A DNA stretch of 64,000 nucleotides from CAYRHJ01 sp964424105 (GCA_964424105.1 CAYRHJ010000008.1:1-64000); one strand, 5' to 3'. Numbered from the stretch's first letter, positions 43,771-52,255 are shown. Program-made: numbers and translations. Notes: a model not told the origin generated them from the letters alone.

Positions 43771-44742
43771 CTATCCTTGCACACCGGTACTGTGACGAAC
43801 TATGAACTTTTCGATCCCCGTAGCGACCGTTGATAATCCCTTCTTCGTTTGATAATCCGCCTGCATCAATCCCACCAGTTGATCTTGCAAACCGCGCACC
43901 GTTAACCGTTTCATCCGCCGGCGAAACACGGCTGCATCCGTCCAGTTCTTGCGCGCAAGCGATTCAAGGGATGCACCGCGATCAAGGTCTCTCCGCGCCT
44001 CCATTAGCTTCCGCACGCCCCAGGCCAAGCCGCCCAACGCCCGCCCGGGCGCAGCACGGTCCGTCGCCCACACCTGCTGCCACTCGTGAAGCGCGGTCTT
44101 GGCGTCTCCGCTGGAAATGGCGCCCATCACGGCGAACACGTTCTGCTCCCGGTATTGACCGACGGCGGCTTCGATATCGCCGGCCGTGATTTCAGGACGT
44201 GACCCGACGTACATCGACAACTTGGAAAGCTCGGTGTTGAGCGTCTCCTGTGACTCGCCCACGTGTTCAATCAGACACGCCGCAGCCTGCGGGTTGATCC
44301 GTTTCCCGTACGCTGCCTGGGCCGTTGAGGTGAGCCAGGCCTTCAATGCATGCCCGGAAATCGCCTTGCATTCCACGAGCTGTCCGCTCGCTCGAACGGC
44401 CTTGTATAGACGATGGTTCGAGGGAAAGGTGTTGCAAATCAGCACCAGACATCCGCTATCGCAAGGATGGGCGACGAAGTGTTCGAGCGCCGCCCGATGC
44501 TGACTGATGAATGCATCAGCCTCGTCCACCACCACGACTCGCCTACCCCCCAACATGGACAACGTCCGCACGTCGTCGAGCACCTCGCCGATCGACGCGT
44601 TCGCCCCATCAACCGCAGACAGATTCAACGCCGGATCGCCCCCAGCCAATTCGTTCCGCGTCACCCGTCCCAATTCCTGCCGACGCTGGAAAGCGTTGGC
44701 ACCGTAAATGACACAAATCGGTGTTGGTTTCGAAGCGCTCAT
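43771..44742 (-). CDS. holA: DNA polymerase III delta subunit
   Basis: 323 residues from the ATG at 44742, which overlaps the stop of the upstream TPR gene by ATGA; the longer frame is antisense filler. The AAA+-like N-domain reads CVIYGANAFQRRQELGRV, RTLSMLGGRRVVVVDEADAF and HPCDSGCLVLICN; then the helical lid (LIEHVGESQETLNTELSKLS, ITAGDIEAAVGQYREQNVFA) and the collar domain (QLVGLMQADYQTKKG) complete the delta fold. Delta opens the beta sliding clamp in the clamp loader. Divergent in sequence, as usual for this subunit, but the pattern is typical. Confidence 0.9.
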   Translation of the reverse strand: MSASKPTPICVIYGANAFQRRQELGRVTRNELAGGDPALNLSAVDGANASIGEVLDDVRTLSMLGGRRVVVVDEADAFISQHRAALEHFVAHPCDSGCLVLICNTFPSNHRLYKAVRASGQLVECKAISGHALKAWLTSTAQAAYGKRINPQAAACLIEHVGESQETLNTELSKLSMYVGSRPEITAGDIEAAVGQYREQNVFAVMGAISSGDAKTALHEWQQVWATDRAAPGRALGGLAWGVRKLMEARRDLDRGASLESLARKNWTDAAVFRRRMKRLTVRGLQDQLVGLMQADYQTKKGLSTVATGIEKFIVRHSTGVQG

Positions 44743-46004
44743 CGAACAGCCTCGTTCTGGCGAAACTCTGTAGCCAGCTTTTTCAACTCGGACAATCGTA
44801 GACGCGCCTTCTCGACCACCGCGCCATCCGCCGGATTCGACGTCGCCGCCCGCTGATAATATTCCCCAGCCAACAATTCCTGCCCCTGGTAGATGGCCAC
44901 GTCGCCCAGATTCAACCACGTCGCTACGTCGCGCGGGTTGGCGTCGACGATCCGTTGCAGGTGTTCTGCCGCTTCAGGAAACCGCCGCTGCGCGATCAAC
45001 GCGAGTGCCAACCCTTCCAGCGCATCACGTTGATTCGAATCCTGGCCCAACGCCAGCCGATAAGCATCCATCGAATCTTCCAGTCGCCGTTGAGCGTATA
45101 ACACGCGGCCCAACTCAACAAGCGCGACCGTCATGCCCGCGTCAAGAGTCAACGCTTCCCGCAATCGTGAAGCCGCCATTCGATATTCCCGGCGAAGCGA
45201 ATGCGACAATCCTTGATGATACAGCGCCTTGGCTTCCTGCGACCGATCCGCCGGCTGAAACGCCGACCGCGCATCGTCAATCCCCGTGGTCAATGCGGAT
45301 TCCGTATCACCGGTGAAAGACATGGAAACGGGGATGGACGTGCGGGCGGGCACAGCCAGGGCGTCGGTCGTAGCCACCACCTGATGTCCGCCGAGGTCTT
45401 TCACCATGATCCGAAACTCGAAAACGCCGCTTTCGTGATCCGCGAGCGCCCAATCGTACGAACCGCTGGGCGGCAATTCCGTGGCCAGCTCGACCCAATC
45501 GCCGCCATCCGCGGATCGTCGTTGAATAGTCACGGGCTTGTCCGGCAAGGCCTCGTCAATGACCGCCCACCGCAATCGCACGAGTCGTTGCCCCCCGGAA
45601 TCGTCGACAAGCTGGACCGGATGAAGCTGGACCACCGGCGGGGTGTAGTCCACGTGGACCCAGTGTTGGGCCGCGGAAGCACCTTGCGGAGGCAGGCCTG
45701 AAGCACCATGCTCGTTAGTGGCTACGACGTGAAATCCGAATAGTCCTTCCTGATAGGCTGAAAAAGGTATTGCCTCGTCCGTGGCGGGCCAAGTTCCGTA
45801 ATGTCGCCAATGGGTTCCCCCATCGACGGTGTACCATAACGCGACGGACAGCATATTCCCGCCCCCGTCGTCAATATGACTTCGAATATTGAATTGTTGC
45901 GATGCGACACGATCAACGCCGTGTGCGGCGTCCTGCGCCAGGCTGAAATGCCCGGAAATCGCCATCGCCGAGAGACTTCTAAGCAGCCAGTTCCTTGCAA
46001 CCAT
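44739..46004 (-). CDS. Exported TPR protein with beta N-terminal domain
   Basis: 421 residues from the ATG at 46004, which opens a signal peptide (MVARNWLLRSLSAMAISGHF, cut near LAQDA); the upstream 93-residue extension has no support. Residues about 30-235 carry beta repeats of a fibronectin-like kind (LSVALWYTVDGGTHWRHYGT; LVRLRWAVIDEALPDKPV; SGVFEFRIMVKDLGGHQ). Residues about 270-415 hold four tetratricopeptide repeats (ALYHQGLSHSLRREYRMAAS; VALVELGRVLYAQRRLEDSM; EGLALALIAQRRFPEAAEHL; WLNLGDVAIYQGQELLAGEY). It probably works in the periplasm as a scaffold. Coupled to holA by overlap, though their functions look unrelated. Confidence 0.78.
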   Translation of the reverse strand: MVARNWLLRSLSAMAISGHFSLAQDAAHGVDRVASQQFNIRSHIDDGGGNMLSVALWYTVDGGTHWRHYGTWPATDEAIPFSAYQEGLFGFHVVATNEHGASGLPPQGASAAQHWVHVDYTPPVVQLHPVQLVDDSGGQRLVRLRWAVIDEALPDKPVTIQRRSADGGDWVELATELPPSGSYDWALADHESGVFEFRIMVKDLGGHQVVATTDALAVPARTSIPVSMSFTGDTESALTTGIDDARSAFQPADRSQEAKALYHQGLSHSLRREYRMAASRLREALTLDAGMTVALVELGRVLYAQRRLEDSMDAYRLALGQDSNQRDALEGLALALIAQRRFPEAAEHLQRIVDANPRDVATWLNLGDVAIYQGQELLAGEYYQRAATSNPADGAVVEKARLRLSELKKLATEFRQNEAVR

Positions 46005-46436
46005 TTTCCGTGCGCTCCAACGGCGAGAATCTCGCCCCAACATTGATGAACATGTGAATATCGGACCTGCATCGCGTCGGGCTGAATCGAAACCCGTTGA
46101 TCCGCACGGTGTGTGTGATTTTGAAGTGCATACGCACGATTGCACTTGGAAGGCACCATTTTTGAATTCGGGTACCGAAAAATCCGTTTTTCGGGACGCC
46201 GACAAAAAAAGTCGTATCGTTCGGTACAAGCCCGGATTCGTGGCTGAAAAACGTGTCAGCCGATGTTTTGGCATTGTAACCATATTATTAACAATATGTT
46301 ATGACAAGTACGGACCCGTTAGGTCTTCGAAGCACGTCCGTCAAGCCCATTTTTTTCACCCTGCTCTTTTACTTTTACAATGAACCACTTTACGACAACC
46401 TCTGTCCTCTGATACACTTCCGCGCGAGACGAACAA
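46005..46436. other. Divergent intergenic region, about 430 bases, with an AT-rich inverted repeat
   Basis: Lies between the TPR-holA operon (reverse) and hc1 (forward) and should hold promoters for both. At 46281-46298 CATATTATTAACAATATG is an AT-rich inverted repeat (CATATT/AATATG) in otherwise GC-rich DNA, preceded by TTTTGGCATTG. It could be an operator or part of a promoter; this is weak. No gene is supported here. Confidence 0.35.
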
Positions 46437-46667
46437 ATGGACACCAGCATTAATGGGACGCAAATCATGGGAGAACAGGCGATTTACGCGGCATATGAAC
46501 GGCTCAAACAACTCGTAGAGGCCTGCGCGGAGGACGTGGCCAAGACCGCCGGTGGGAACAAGGCGGCGGGGACACGCGTGCGAAAAGCGATGCAGGAAGT
46601 GAAGGCGGCCTCGCAAGACGTGCGAAAAAAGGTTCTCGAGGATCGGTCGCAAACAAGCCCCTCCTAG
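46437..46667 (+). CDS. Histone H1-like DNA-binding protein, Hc1 family
   Basis: 76 residues. The core GNKAAGTRVRKAMQEVKAAS followed by QDVRKKVLED matches the Hc1 signature (AAGTRARKxLQEIK) of small basic chromatin proteins of Chlamydiae and Planctomycetota. The N-terminal 35 residues are a helix rich in Glu and Ala (AYERLKQLVEACAEDVAK). It likely binds and compacts DNA. A second ATG at 46467 (MGEQAIYA), preceded by GGGA, is an alternative start. A strong hairpin lies 45 bases after the stop, fitting a single-gene unit. Confidence 0.85.
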   Translation: MDTSINGTQIMGEQAIYAAYERLKQLVEACAEDVAKTAGGNKAAGTRVRKAMQEVKAASQDVRKKVLEDRSQTSPS

Positions 46668-46712
46668 ATCGTGTCCGGGGCGGCCATTGTCATGAACAGC
46701 GGGCCCGCAAGC

Positions 46713-46759
46713 GGTCCGTTGGGATGAAAAACGCCGAATTCGGCGTTCATGGCCGGACC
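46713..46759 (+). terminator. Nested hairpin downstream of hc1, possible terminator
   Basis: An 18-base perfect palindrome AACGCCGAATTCGGCGTT (46730-46747) is flanked by GGTCCG (46713-46718) and CGGACC (about 46754-46759), which can pair as an outer stem. No U-tract follows, so termination is possible but not certain; it could also be a binding site. Confidence 0.45.
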
Positions 46760-46851
46760 CTAGACAGTGGTTGGGTAACCGAACGGCGAATCGCGTGGCC
46801 CGGTTTCACGCTGGGGATCGTCGATTCCGAACATTCCCGATTCAGGTGGTC

Positions 46852-47334
46852 ATGTCTTCACCCTTGATTTTCGATTTGCAGGCCATTGACCGCAGCGTCG
46901 TCGTATTCGATCAAGAAGCCATTTACGCACGAATGCCGCAGCGGCATGAATTCAAGCAGGTTGACGGAATCGTCTATCTCGATCGACAGAAGGGCGAGGC
47001 GATGGCCTTTCGTGACGTTTCCGCGGATGAGTGGTGGTGCCGCGGCCACATACCTGACAATCCCTTGCTGCCAGGCGTTTTGATGCTGGAAACCGCCGCG
47101 CAAGTCGCGGCGTTTATGGAATGTTACTCCAAGCCGGAATTCCGGGGTTTCGTGGGCTACGGCGGCGTGGACAACTGCAAATTCCGAAAAATGGTCAGGC
47201 CTCCATGTCGGATGTGGCTGATGTGTCGCCGGATCGATTCGCGAAGTCGCCGAATCGTGTGTTACGTTCAGGGCGTGGTGGACGACGCACTCGTTTTCGA
47301 GACCACGGTGACGGGGCTGGTCATTCCGGTTTGA
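46852..47334 (+). CDS. FabZ-like 3-hydroxyacyl-ACP dehydratase (hotdog fold)
   Basis: 160 residues from the ATG at 46852 (MSSPLIFDLQAIDRSVVVFD); the longer frame from 46771 lacks support. The hotdog signature reads WWCRGHIPDNPLLPGVLMLE then TAAQVAAF, keeping the catalytic His (RGH) and Glu (LMLE) of the FabA/FabZ family, where the usual form is GHFPGxPxxPGVLxxE. C-terminal strands follow (GYGGVDNCKFRKMVRPPCRM). It dehydrates beta-hydroxyacyl-ACP in fatty acid or related lipid synthesis. Planctomycetota often carry several such paralogues; no other fab gene is adjacent. surE follows after 46 bases. Confidence 0.85.
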   Translation: MSSPLIFDLQAIDRSVVVFDQEAIYARMPQRHEFKQVDGIVYLDRQKGEAMAFRDVSADEWWCRGHIPDNPLLPGVLMLETAAQVAAFMECYSKPEFRGFVGYGGVDNCKFRKMVRPPCRMWLMCRRIDSRSRRIVCYVQGVVDDALVFETTVTGLVIPV

Positions 47335-47380
47335 TCAAGAAACAGGCAGAACCCGCCCAGCAAGGCTAGAAGAAAATCCC

Positions 47381-48136
47381 TTGCATATATTGCTTTCCAA
47401 CGACGACGGGGTAGACGCCCCGGGGCTAGCGGCGCTTTACCGGGCCATCGATTCGAAACATCGGATCACCGTGGTTGCGCCCGATGGCGAACGATCAAGT
47501 TCCGGACATTCCGTGCACCTCAATGACGACATCGCGGTATGCAGGCGGCGCGTTGAACCTTTCGGGGACGTCTTCGCCGTGGCGGGCACACCGGCGGATT
47601 GTGTGCGACTGGCCATCGCAGAGTTGGCCGGCGAGCCGATCGATTGGGTCTTCTCCGGAATCAACCTGGGTGCCAACGTCAGCGTGGTCGATGCACACTG
47701 TTCCGGAACGCTGGCGGCGGCGCGTGAAGCTGCATTTGCCGGTATTCGGGCGGCTGCGTTTTCACAGATGTTTCGGAAGGGTCAACCGGTCGATTGGGCT
47801 AGGTCGACGAACATCGTGGCGGACCTGGTTCAGCGTTTGACATCGCAGGAGATTTCGGGAGGGACGTTTTGGAGCTGCAATCTGCCCGCGTTGGCGGCTG
47901 GGCAGTCGGGGCGCGGAGTTCAGGTCCTTCCGCTGTCGCCGGATCATATTCCGCTTGTTTTTGAACGACGGGCTGGTGATTCCGATTCCGCCAGCACGTA
48001 TCGATATGTGGGATATTACGAAGGGCGCGTGTCTCGGGCTGGTTGCGACGTGGCGGCGGTGTTTGACGGTTTCGTGGTGCTGACACCGTTGCGTGTCGAT
48101 CAGACGGATTACACGCAATGCCCGCCGGTCGGTTGA
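47381..48136 (+). CDS. surE: 5'/3'-nucleotidase SurE
   Basis: 251 residues starting at TTG (the codons read like the usual M-ILLSNDDG start). ILLSNDDGVDAPGLAAL carries the metal-binding Asp pair, VVAPDGERSSSGHSVHLN the Ser ligand region, and VFSGINLGANVSVVDAHCSG the Asn ligand and the conserved SGT-like segment (CSGTLAAAREAAFAGIRAAA). SurE removes phosphate from nucleoside monophosphates and polyphosphates in the cytoplasm, acting in stress or stationary phase. Same direction as the FabZ-like gene, probably co-transcribed. Confidence 0.93.
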   Translation: MHILLSNDDGVDAPGLAALYRAIDSKHRITVVAPDGERSSSGHSVHLNDDIAVCRRRVEPFGDVFAVAGTPADCVRLAIAELAGEPIDWVFSGINLGANVSVVDAHCSGTLAAAREAAFAGIRAAAFSQMFRKGQPVDWARSTNIVADLVQRLTSQEISGGTFWSCNLPALAAGQSGRGVQVLPLSPDHIPLVFERRAGDSDSASTYRYVGYYEGRVSRAGCDVAAVFDGFVVLTPLRVDQTDYTQCPPVG

Positions 48137-48190
48137 CGTGGTGGGGCGAAACGGCAGCGGCGGACGGAACACGGTCGACGAACTGCATAT

Positions 48191-48255
48191 CTGGATTCCG
48201 GCGTTCGCCGGAATGACGGAGCGCGGCGGACCGCTCGCTTTGCGCTCGCGGCTCG
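48191..48255 (+). repeat. Composite: family-A then reverse family-B repeat
   Basis: CTGGATTCCGGCGTTCGCCG (A, 48191-48219), then GGACCGCTCGCTTTGCGCTC and GCGGCTCG (B variant, 48228-48255). The B variant has TTTGCGCTCGCGG in place of CTGACGGTCGCGG, as at 56156 and 58166. Confidence 0.88.
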
Positions 48256-48275
48256 TGAAGAGGCGGGCGCTCAGG

Positions 48276-48626
48276 CTAGCTGACCGAGCAGCCGGGGGGC
48301 ATGTCCTCGCTGGTGGTCAATGTCACGACTCTGTCACGTTCGGGCGTGCCGGCGGCTAGAAGCATGCCGTTGCTTTCCACGCCGCGCATCATGCGAGGGG
48401 CTAAGTTGGTCACGATCACCAGGTTTTGTCCCAGAAGTTGTTCGGGCGAATAGAACCCGCGCAACCCCGCACAAATCTGGCGTTGTTCGTCTCCCAGATC
48501 GACCTTGATCACGATCAGCTTGTCGGCGTTGGGGTGGTCGTGGGCTTCGACGACCGTTCCAACCCGCAGTTTGATGCGTTGAAAGTCGTCAAAAGTAATG
48601 GTTTCTGCTGGACCTTGGGTGGACAT
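48276..48626 (-). CDS. Free-standing tRNA-binding domain (MetRS beta / Trbp111-like)
   Basis: 116 residues. The OB-fold EMAPII-type domain is complete: FDDFQRIKLRVGTVVEAHDH, PNADKLIVIKVDLGDEQRQI, CAGLRGFYSPEQLLGQNLVI, VTNLAPRMMRGVESNGMLLA. The sequence is closest to the C-terminal domain of methionyl-tRNA synthetase (metG), found alone as MetRS-beta/Trbp111, rather than to CsaA. It binds the outer corner of tRNA and may help MetRS in trans. No other synthetase domain is adjacent. Single gene between repeats. Confidence 0.9.
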   Translation of the reverse strand: MSTQGPAETITFDDFQRIKLRVGTVVEAHDHPNADKLIVIKVDLGDEQRQICAGLRGFYSPEQLLGQNLVIVTNLAPRMMRGVESNGMLLAAGTPERDRVVTLTTSEDMPPGCSVS

Positions 48627-48742
48627 GGTGCTATCGATTTTTGCTCCAAACGATCATTCACTTCCATCAGCGTCGATCCGTCAAGTTACGGGGCAATGAA
48701 TCAGCCGACAAGGGCGCGGATGTGAAATTGCAGGTGGTTGGG

Positions 48743-48771
48743 CTTGGATTCCGGCGTTCGCCGGAATGACG
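48743..48771 (+). repeat. Family-A intergenic hairpin repeat
   Basis: CTTGGATTCCGGCGTTCGCC then GGAATGACG; consensus core. A degraded partner (GGGCTTGCGCCGAAATGACG) follows at about 48831-48850. Confidence 0.88.
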
Positions 48772-49090
48772 TATGCAGGGCGGGTATGGGCCGGCATTAC
48801 GCAGGCGGGTATGGGCCGGCAAACGCATGCGGGCTTGCGCCGAAATGACGATCTGGTGGGTCCGAAAAAATCGCCCCGTCCGTCGCGCCGTCCATTGTGG
48901 ATGGCCACATTCGAGAACGAGGTTGAATCGGGCCGTTCAATTCGCTAATCTAGTCAGTTGGGGTTGCCTGTCGCAGCAGGGGTTCGGGTCACCGGAACAA
49001 GACGGAAACAGGTTTTCGTGCCATGGCTCGCGTGTTTGGCTGAATGATTTGATAGCGGTGTGGCATGACGGTGAAAGGCCCGAAAATGGA

Positions 49091-49119
49091 CTGGATTCCG
49101 GCCTGCGCCGGAATGACGG
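49091..49119 (+). repeat. Family-A intergenic hairpin repeat
   Basis: CTGGATTCCGGCCTGCGCCG then GAATGACGG, ending 18 bases before the start codon of the CxxCH/PEP-CTERM gene. It would be inside the 5' untranslated region if transcription starts upstream. Confidence 0.88.
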
Positions 49120-49136
49120 TCGGGAGGGAAGGGAAA

Positions 49137-49790
49137 ATGGATCAACTACGCACGTTCGTGCAGGCTGGCTGCCTCGTTTTGGTGGCGGTTTCTGCGAGTT
49201 TCGCTCGACCGAATTATGGGCGTAATTGCAGTAGCTGTCATGATCAATCTGCGCCGATTGCGGGGATTCCCGAGGTTGTAAATTTCGCGGGATTGGCTGA
49301 TCCGGATGAATCCTTGACGGGAGCCGTCGACCGCGGGTTTCTTAAGACGTACGTCGTGAAACCGGGTGGAACGGTGGACCTGACCGTTCTTGTCGATTTC
49401 GGAAACCTGACGGACCATTCGTTCGCGGTTGAGTTGAAACGGACCGAGGTGCCGGGTGTTGAAAACAACGGATCGCTGGTTTTTACGGCGGACAGCGATT
49501 GGTTTGTTCATGTGGGCGACATTGAATTCGACCCGAACAGGCCTTATTACACGGTGCCCATGGACGAGGGGATCATCTTCAGTCAGCCGACGGAGTTCAC
49601 GTTCACCATGCGGGTTGATTCGGCGACCCCGGCGGACTTTTACGATCTGGAATTTGCGGTCGCCGGCCAACCTGATTTTTTCTACGGTGACGAGCATTTC
49701 TATTTGCGGGTGGTGCCCGAGCCGTCGGCAGCGGTGCTGATATTGATTGCCTTGTTCGTGCTGCCGCTGGCCCGAAATGCGCGCCGGTGA
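49137..49790 (+). CDS. Exported protein with one c-type heme motif and a PEP-CTERM anchor
   Basis: 217 residues from the ATG at 49137, with the strong GGGAGGGAAGGG ribosome binding site; the longer frame translates the family-A repeat and is rejected. A signal peptide covers about 1-27 (LVLVAVSASFARP). The motif NCSSCHDQSAPIAGIP at about 33-47 is a CxxCH heme c attachment site. The middle (about 60-180) is a beta-rich domain with no clear family. The C-terminus VVPEPSAAVLILIALFVLPL then ARNARR is a canonical PEP-CTERM sorting tail. So it is exported, probably binds one heme, and is processed by an exosortase. Redox partner unknown; no exosortase gene is in the window. Confidence 0.85.
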   Translation: MDQLRTFVQAGCLVLVAVSASFARPNYGRNCSSCHDQSAPIAGIPEVVNFAGLADPDESLTGAVDRGFLKTYVVKPGGTVDLTVLVDFGNLTDHSFAVELKRTEVPGVENNGSLVFTADSDWFVHVGDIEFDPNRPYYTVPMDEGIIFSQPTEFTFTMRVDSATPADFYDLEFAVAGQPDFFYGDEHFYLRVVPEPSAAVLILIALFVLPLARNARR

Positions 49791-50144
49791 TCCCTGATGA
49801 CCGGTGTTGGGTCTGATCCCGATCATGCCAACGCACGGGCCTGTCGCGAGGGTCCGTGCGTGTTCGATTGACCTATCAAACCGAACAGGCCTTGTTGAAC
49901 CCATGTGCCGGGGTTACGCTCTGCGCTGCGCGGCGTCCGGTCGATTCAGGGACCGGAGTTCGCGCGACTTTCACCGAACCCATATCGCATCCGATCGTAC
50001 CATGGATAAATTGCGTGTCTGCTGACAGGAATCGTCGTTCCGTTGCGTCTGTGCAAAGTCGGTGTTATTTATGAGCTGACATCATCCCGACAGCCAGCAG
50101 TCAACACGGGACAGAATCTGACAATTATTTTCGGAGTCAGTGTA
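49791..50144. other. Intergenic, about 350 bases, one strong hairpin
   Basis: Between the heme/PEP-CTERM gene and moxR. Apart from the hairpin at 49831-49861 I see no repeat-family member and no gene; it should hold the promoter of the Bat cluster. Confidence 0.45.
49831..49861 (+). terminator. Hairpin, possible terminator of the heme/PEP-CTERM gene
   Basis: ACGCACGG (49831-49838) pairs perfectly with CCGTGCGT (49854-49861), 41 bases after the stop codon. There is no U-tract, so intrinsic termination is plausible but unproven. Confidence 0.45.
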
Positions 50145-51143
50145 ATGGTGACAACACAGCTTGATGTGAAGCAAATCGGCGAGGCGGTCAGCGCCGCCAG
50201 CGACCCGTTCAGGCGTTTACTGGAACAGATTCACCGAGTCATCATCGGGCAGCACGACCTGGTTCACAAGCTGTTGATCGGACTGCTTTCCGACGGGCAT
50301 CTGCTGTTGGAGGGCGTGCCGGGGTTGGCAAAGACGTTGACGGTGTCGACGTTGGCCAAGGGGATTCATACGCGATTTCAGCGAATACAGTTCACGCCGG
50401 ACCTGCTGCCGGCGGACTTGATCGGCACGTTGATTTATAGGCCTCAGGACGGGCAGTTCGCGGTGCAAAAAGGGCCGATTTTTTCGAATGTGATTCTGGC
50501 GGATGAGATCAACCGCGCACCAGCCAAGGTACAGAGCGCGTTGCTGGAGGCGATGCAGGAGCGGCAGGTGACGATCGGGAAGGAGACGTATCGGTTGGAG
50601 GATCCGTTCATCGTACTGGCGACGCAGAATCCGATTGAGCAGGAAGGAACGTATCCGCTACCGGAGGCGCAGGTGGATCGATTCATGATGAAGGTGTTGG
50701 TGGACTACCCGACGAAGGGGGAGGAGCGTCAGATTCTCGATCGGATGGGTCGATCGAAACCGGCGCTTGGGGTGGACGCGGTGATGGAGCCTGGGGATAT
50801 CAGCCGGGCGCGGGGCTTGGTGGATGAGATTTACATGGACGACAAGATCAAGGATTACATCGTGGATCTGGTGACGGCGACGCGCGATCCGGTGGGCGCG
50901 AAGGTGCCGGTGGCGGGATTGATTCAGTATGGGGCGTCGCCGCGTGCGACGATCGGGTTGACGATGGGGGCGAAGGCGTCGGCGTTTCTGGCGGGCAGGG
51001 GATACGTCACGCCGCAGGACGTGAAGGACGTGTCGTTGGATGTTTTGCGGCATCGGGTGATCGTGACGTACGAGGCGGAGGCGGAAGAAAAGACGGCGGA
51101 CGACGTGGTCAAGGCGGTGTTGAACCACGTGCCGGTGCCGTAG
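50145..51143 (+). CDS. MoxR-family AAA+ ATPase of the Bat cluster
   Basis: 332 residues from the ATG at 50145 (GGAG ribosome binding site); the longer frame is unsupported. Walker A LLEGVPGLAKTLTVSTLA, the MoxR-specific RIQFTPDLLPADLIGTLIY, Walker B VILADEINRAPAKVQSALLE, sensor 1 VLATQNPIEQEGTYPLPEAQ, and sensor 2 in YGASPRATIGLTM are present. MoxR ATPases act as chaperones that load or activate partner VWA-domain proteins; the DUF58 and BatA/BatB genes downstream supply these. It is the first gene of the Bat cluster, in the usual moxR-DUF58-bat order. Confidence 0.94.
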   Translation: MVTTQLDVKQIGEAVSAASDPFRRLLEQIHRVIIGQHDLVHKLLIGLLSDGHLLLEGVPGLAKTLTVSTLAKGIHTRFQRIQFTPDLLPADLIGTLIYRPQDGQFAVQKGPIFSNVILADEINRAPAKVQSALLEAMQERQVTIGKETYRLEDPFIVLATQNPIEQEGTYPLPEAQVDRFMMKVLVDYPTKGEERQILDRMGRSKPALGVDAVMEPGDISRARGLVDEIYMDDKIKDYIVDLVTATRDPVGAKVPVAGLIQYGASPRATIGLTMGAKASAFLAGRGYVTPQDVKDVSLDVLRHRVIVTYEAEAEEKTADDVVKAVLNHVPVP

Positions 51144-51184
51144 GGTGATGGTTTTTGTTGTTTCGAGGTGACGGTCAGAAGCAT

Positions 51185-51294
51185 ACCGCTCCCTGACGGT
51201 CGCGGTTCGGCAAGTGGCGGGTGAAGCCCGCGGCATGAATTCTGGATTCCGGCGTTCGCCGGAATGACGAGTGTGGGCGGTCGCCGGAATGACG
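51185..51294 (+). repeat. Repeat array: reverse B, D hairpin, A and half A
   Basis: In order: reverse family-B (51185-51210, CCGCTCCCTGACGGTCGCGG), D hairpin (51216-51232, GGCGGGTGAAGCCCGC), family-A (51242-51270) and a truncated A copy (GGTCGCCGGAATGACG, 51278-51294). It lies in the spacer between moxR and the DUF58 gene. Confidence 0.85.
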
Positions 51295-51377
51295 CGTGTG
51301 GGCGGTTGGGGCGGCGGTTGGGACGGCGGTTGGGTTGGCGACCGTGGCTGGGATGAAGAGGATTCGCTGAGAGCGCC

Positions 51378-52253
51378 ATGATACCGAAGGAGTTGCTGAA
51401 GAAGATCAGGCGAATCGAGATTCGCACGTCGCACATGGTGAATGACGTGCTGGCAGGGGAATATCATTCCGCGTTCAAGGGTCGTGGGATGGAGTTTGAG
51501 GAGGTTCGGCAGTATCAGATCGGCGACGACGTGCGGACGATCGATTGGAACGTGTCGGCGCGTTATGGCGAGCCGTTTGTGAAAATGTATCGCGAGGAGC
51601 GGGAGCTGACGGTGATGCTGCTGGTGGACCTGAGCCGATCGCATCAATTCGGAACGGCGGGGCAGTTGAAGCGTGACCTGGTGGCGGAAGTGTGTGCGAC
51701 GCTGGCGTTTTCGGCTATTCGCAACAACGACAAGATCGGATTGATCGCGTTTACGGATGGCATTGAGCATTGGGTGCCGGCGAAGAAGGGCAGGCGCCAC
51801 GTTTTGCGGATTATTCGTGATCTGTTGTATTTTGAGCCGAAGGGGTCGGGGACGCATCTGAGCGTGGCCTTCGATCATTTGAACAAGATCACTCGCCGAC
51901 GTTGCGTCGTTTTTCTGGTGAGCGATTTTCAAGCCAGCGGATATGAGCAGCCGATGCGGATGGCCAAGGGTCGACACGATTTGATTCCAATTACGATCAC
52001 GGATCAACGGGAAGTGGAATTGCCGGACGTGGGTTTGATCGAATTGATGGACGCGGAAACGGGCGAGACGATCGTGGTCGATTCATCGAGCCAAGCGTTG
52101 CGGCGGCGCTATGCGGCCAGCGCCGTGGTTCGGGCTGACGATCGATACAGGCAGTTCAAGCGATCGAAGATCGACGCGATCGACGTGATGACGGGTGAAC
52201 CTTTCGTGGAGCCGTTGACGCGCTATTTTCGAGCACGCAAGGCAAGGACGTGA
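51378..52253 (+). CDS. DUF58 protein of the Bat cluster
   Basis: 291 residues. The DUF58 signature SAFKGRGMEFEEVRQYQIGD then DVRTIDWNVSARYGEPFVKM is complete, followed by the VWA-like segment VMLLVDLSRSHQFGTAGQLK (DxSxS), and VSDFQASGYEQPMRMAKGRH. DUF58 proteins are usual partners of MoxR ATPases and are thought to help VWA-domain Bat proteins. The gene ends by overlapping the next gene's start region (TGA at 52251-52253), so it is tightly linked to the parvulin gene. Confidence 0.93.
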   Translation: MIPKELLKKIRRIEIRTSHMVNDVLAGEYHSAFKGRGMEFEEVRQYQIGDDVRTIDWNVSARYGEPFVKMYREERELTVMLLVDLSRSHQFGTAGQLKRDLVAEVCATLAFSAIRNNDKIGLIAFTDGIEHWVPAKKGRRHVLRIIRDLLYFEPKGSGTHLSVAFDHLNKITRRRCVVFLVSDFQASGYEQPMRMAKGRHDLIPITITDQREVELPDVGLIELMDAETGETIVVDSSSQALRRRYAASAVVRADDRYRQFKRSKIDAIDVMTGEPFVEPLTRYFRARKART

Positions 52254-52255
52254 CC

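Larger units (their letters stand above)
48627..49136. other. Intergenic, about 510 bases, several family-A repeats
   Basis: Holds family-A copies at 48743-48771 and 49091-49119, a doublet of GCGGGTATGGGCCGGCA near 48780-48820, and a half A copy (GGCTTGCGCCGAAATGACG) at 48832-48850. The small open frames here are translations of the repeats. Spacer between two divergently read genes. Confidence 0.6.

Noticed and set aside
49065..49136. N-terminal extension of the heme/PEP-CTERM protein
   Set aside because: It translates the family-A repeat (MDWIPACAGMTV) and would hide the signal peptide; the strong ribosome binding site precedes 49137.
50658..52007. 449-residue reverse-strand frame across moxR and DUF58
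   Set aside because: Arg/His/Pro-rich shadow of strongly supported forward genes and of intergenic repeats; no domain. The same holds for the long reverse frames at 52223-53464, 54656-56227, 56032-57408 and 57923-59254.
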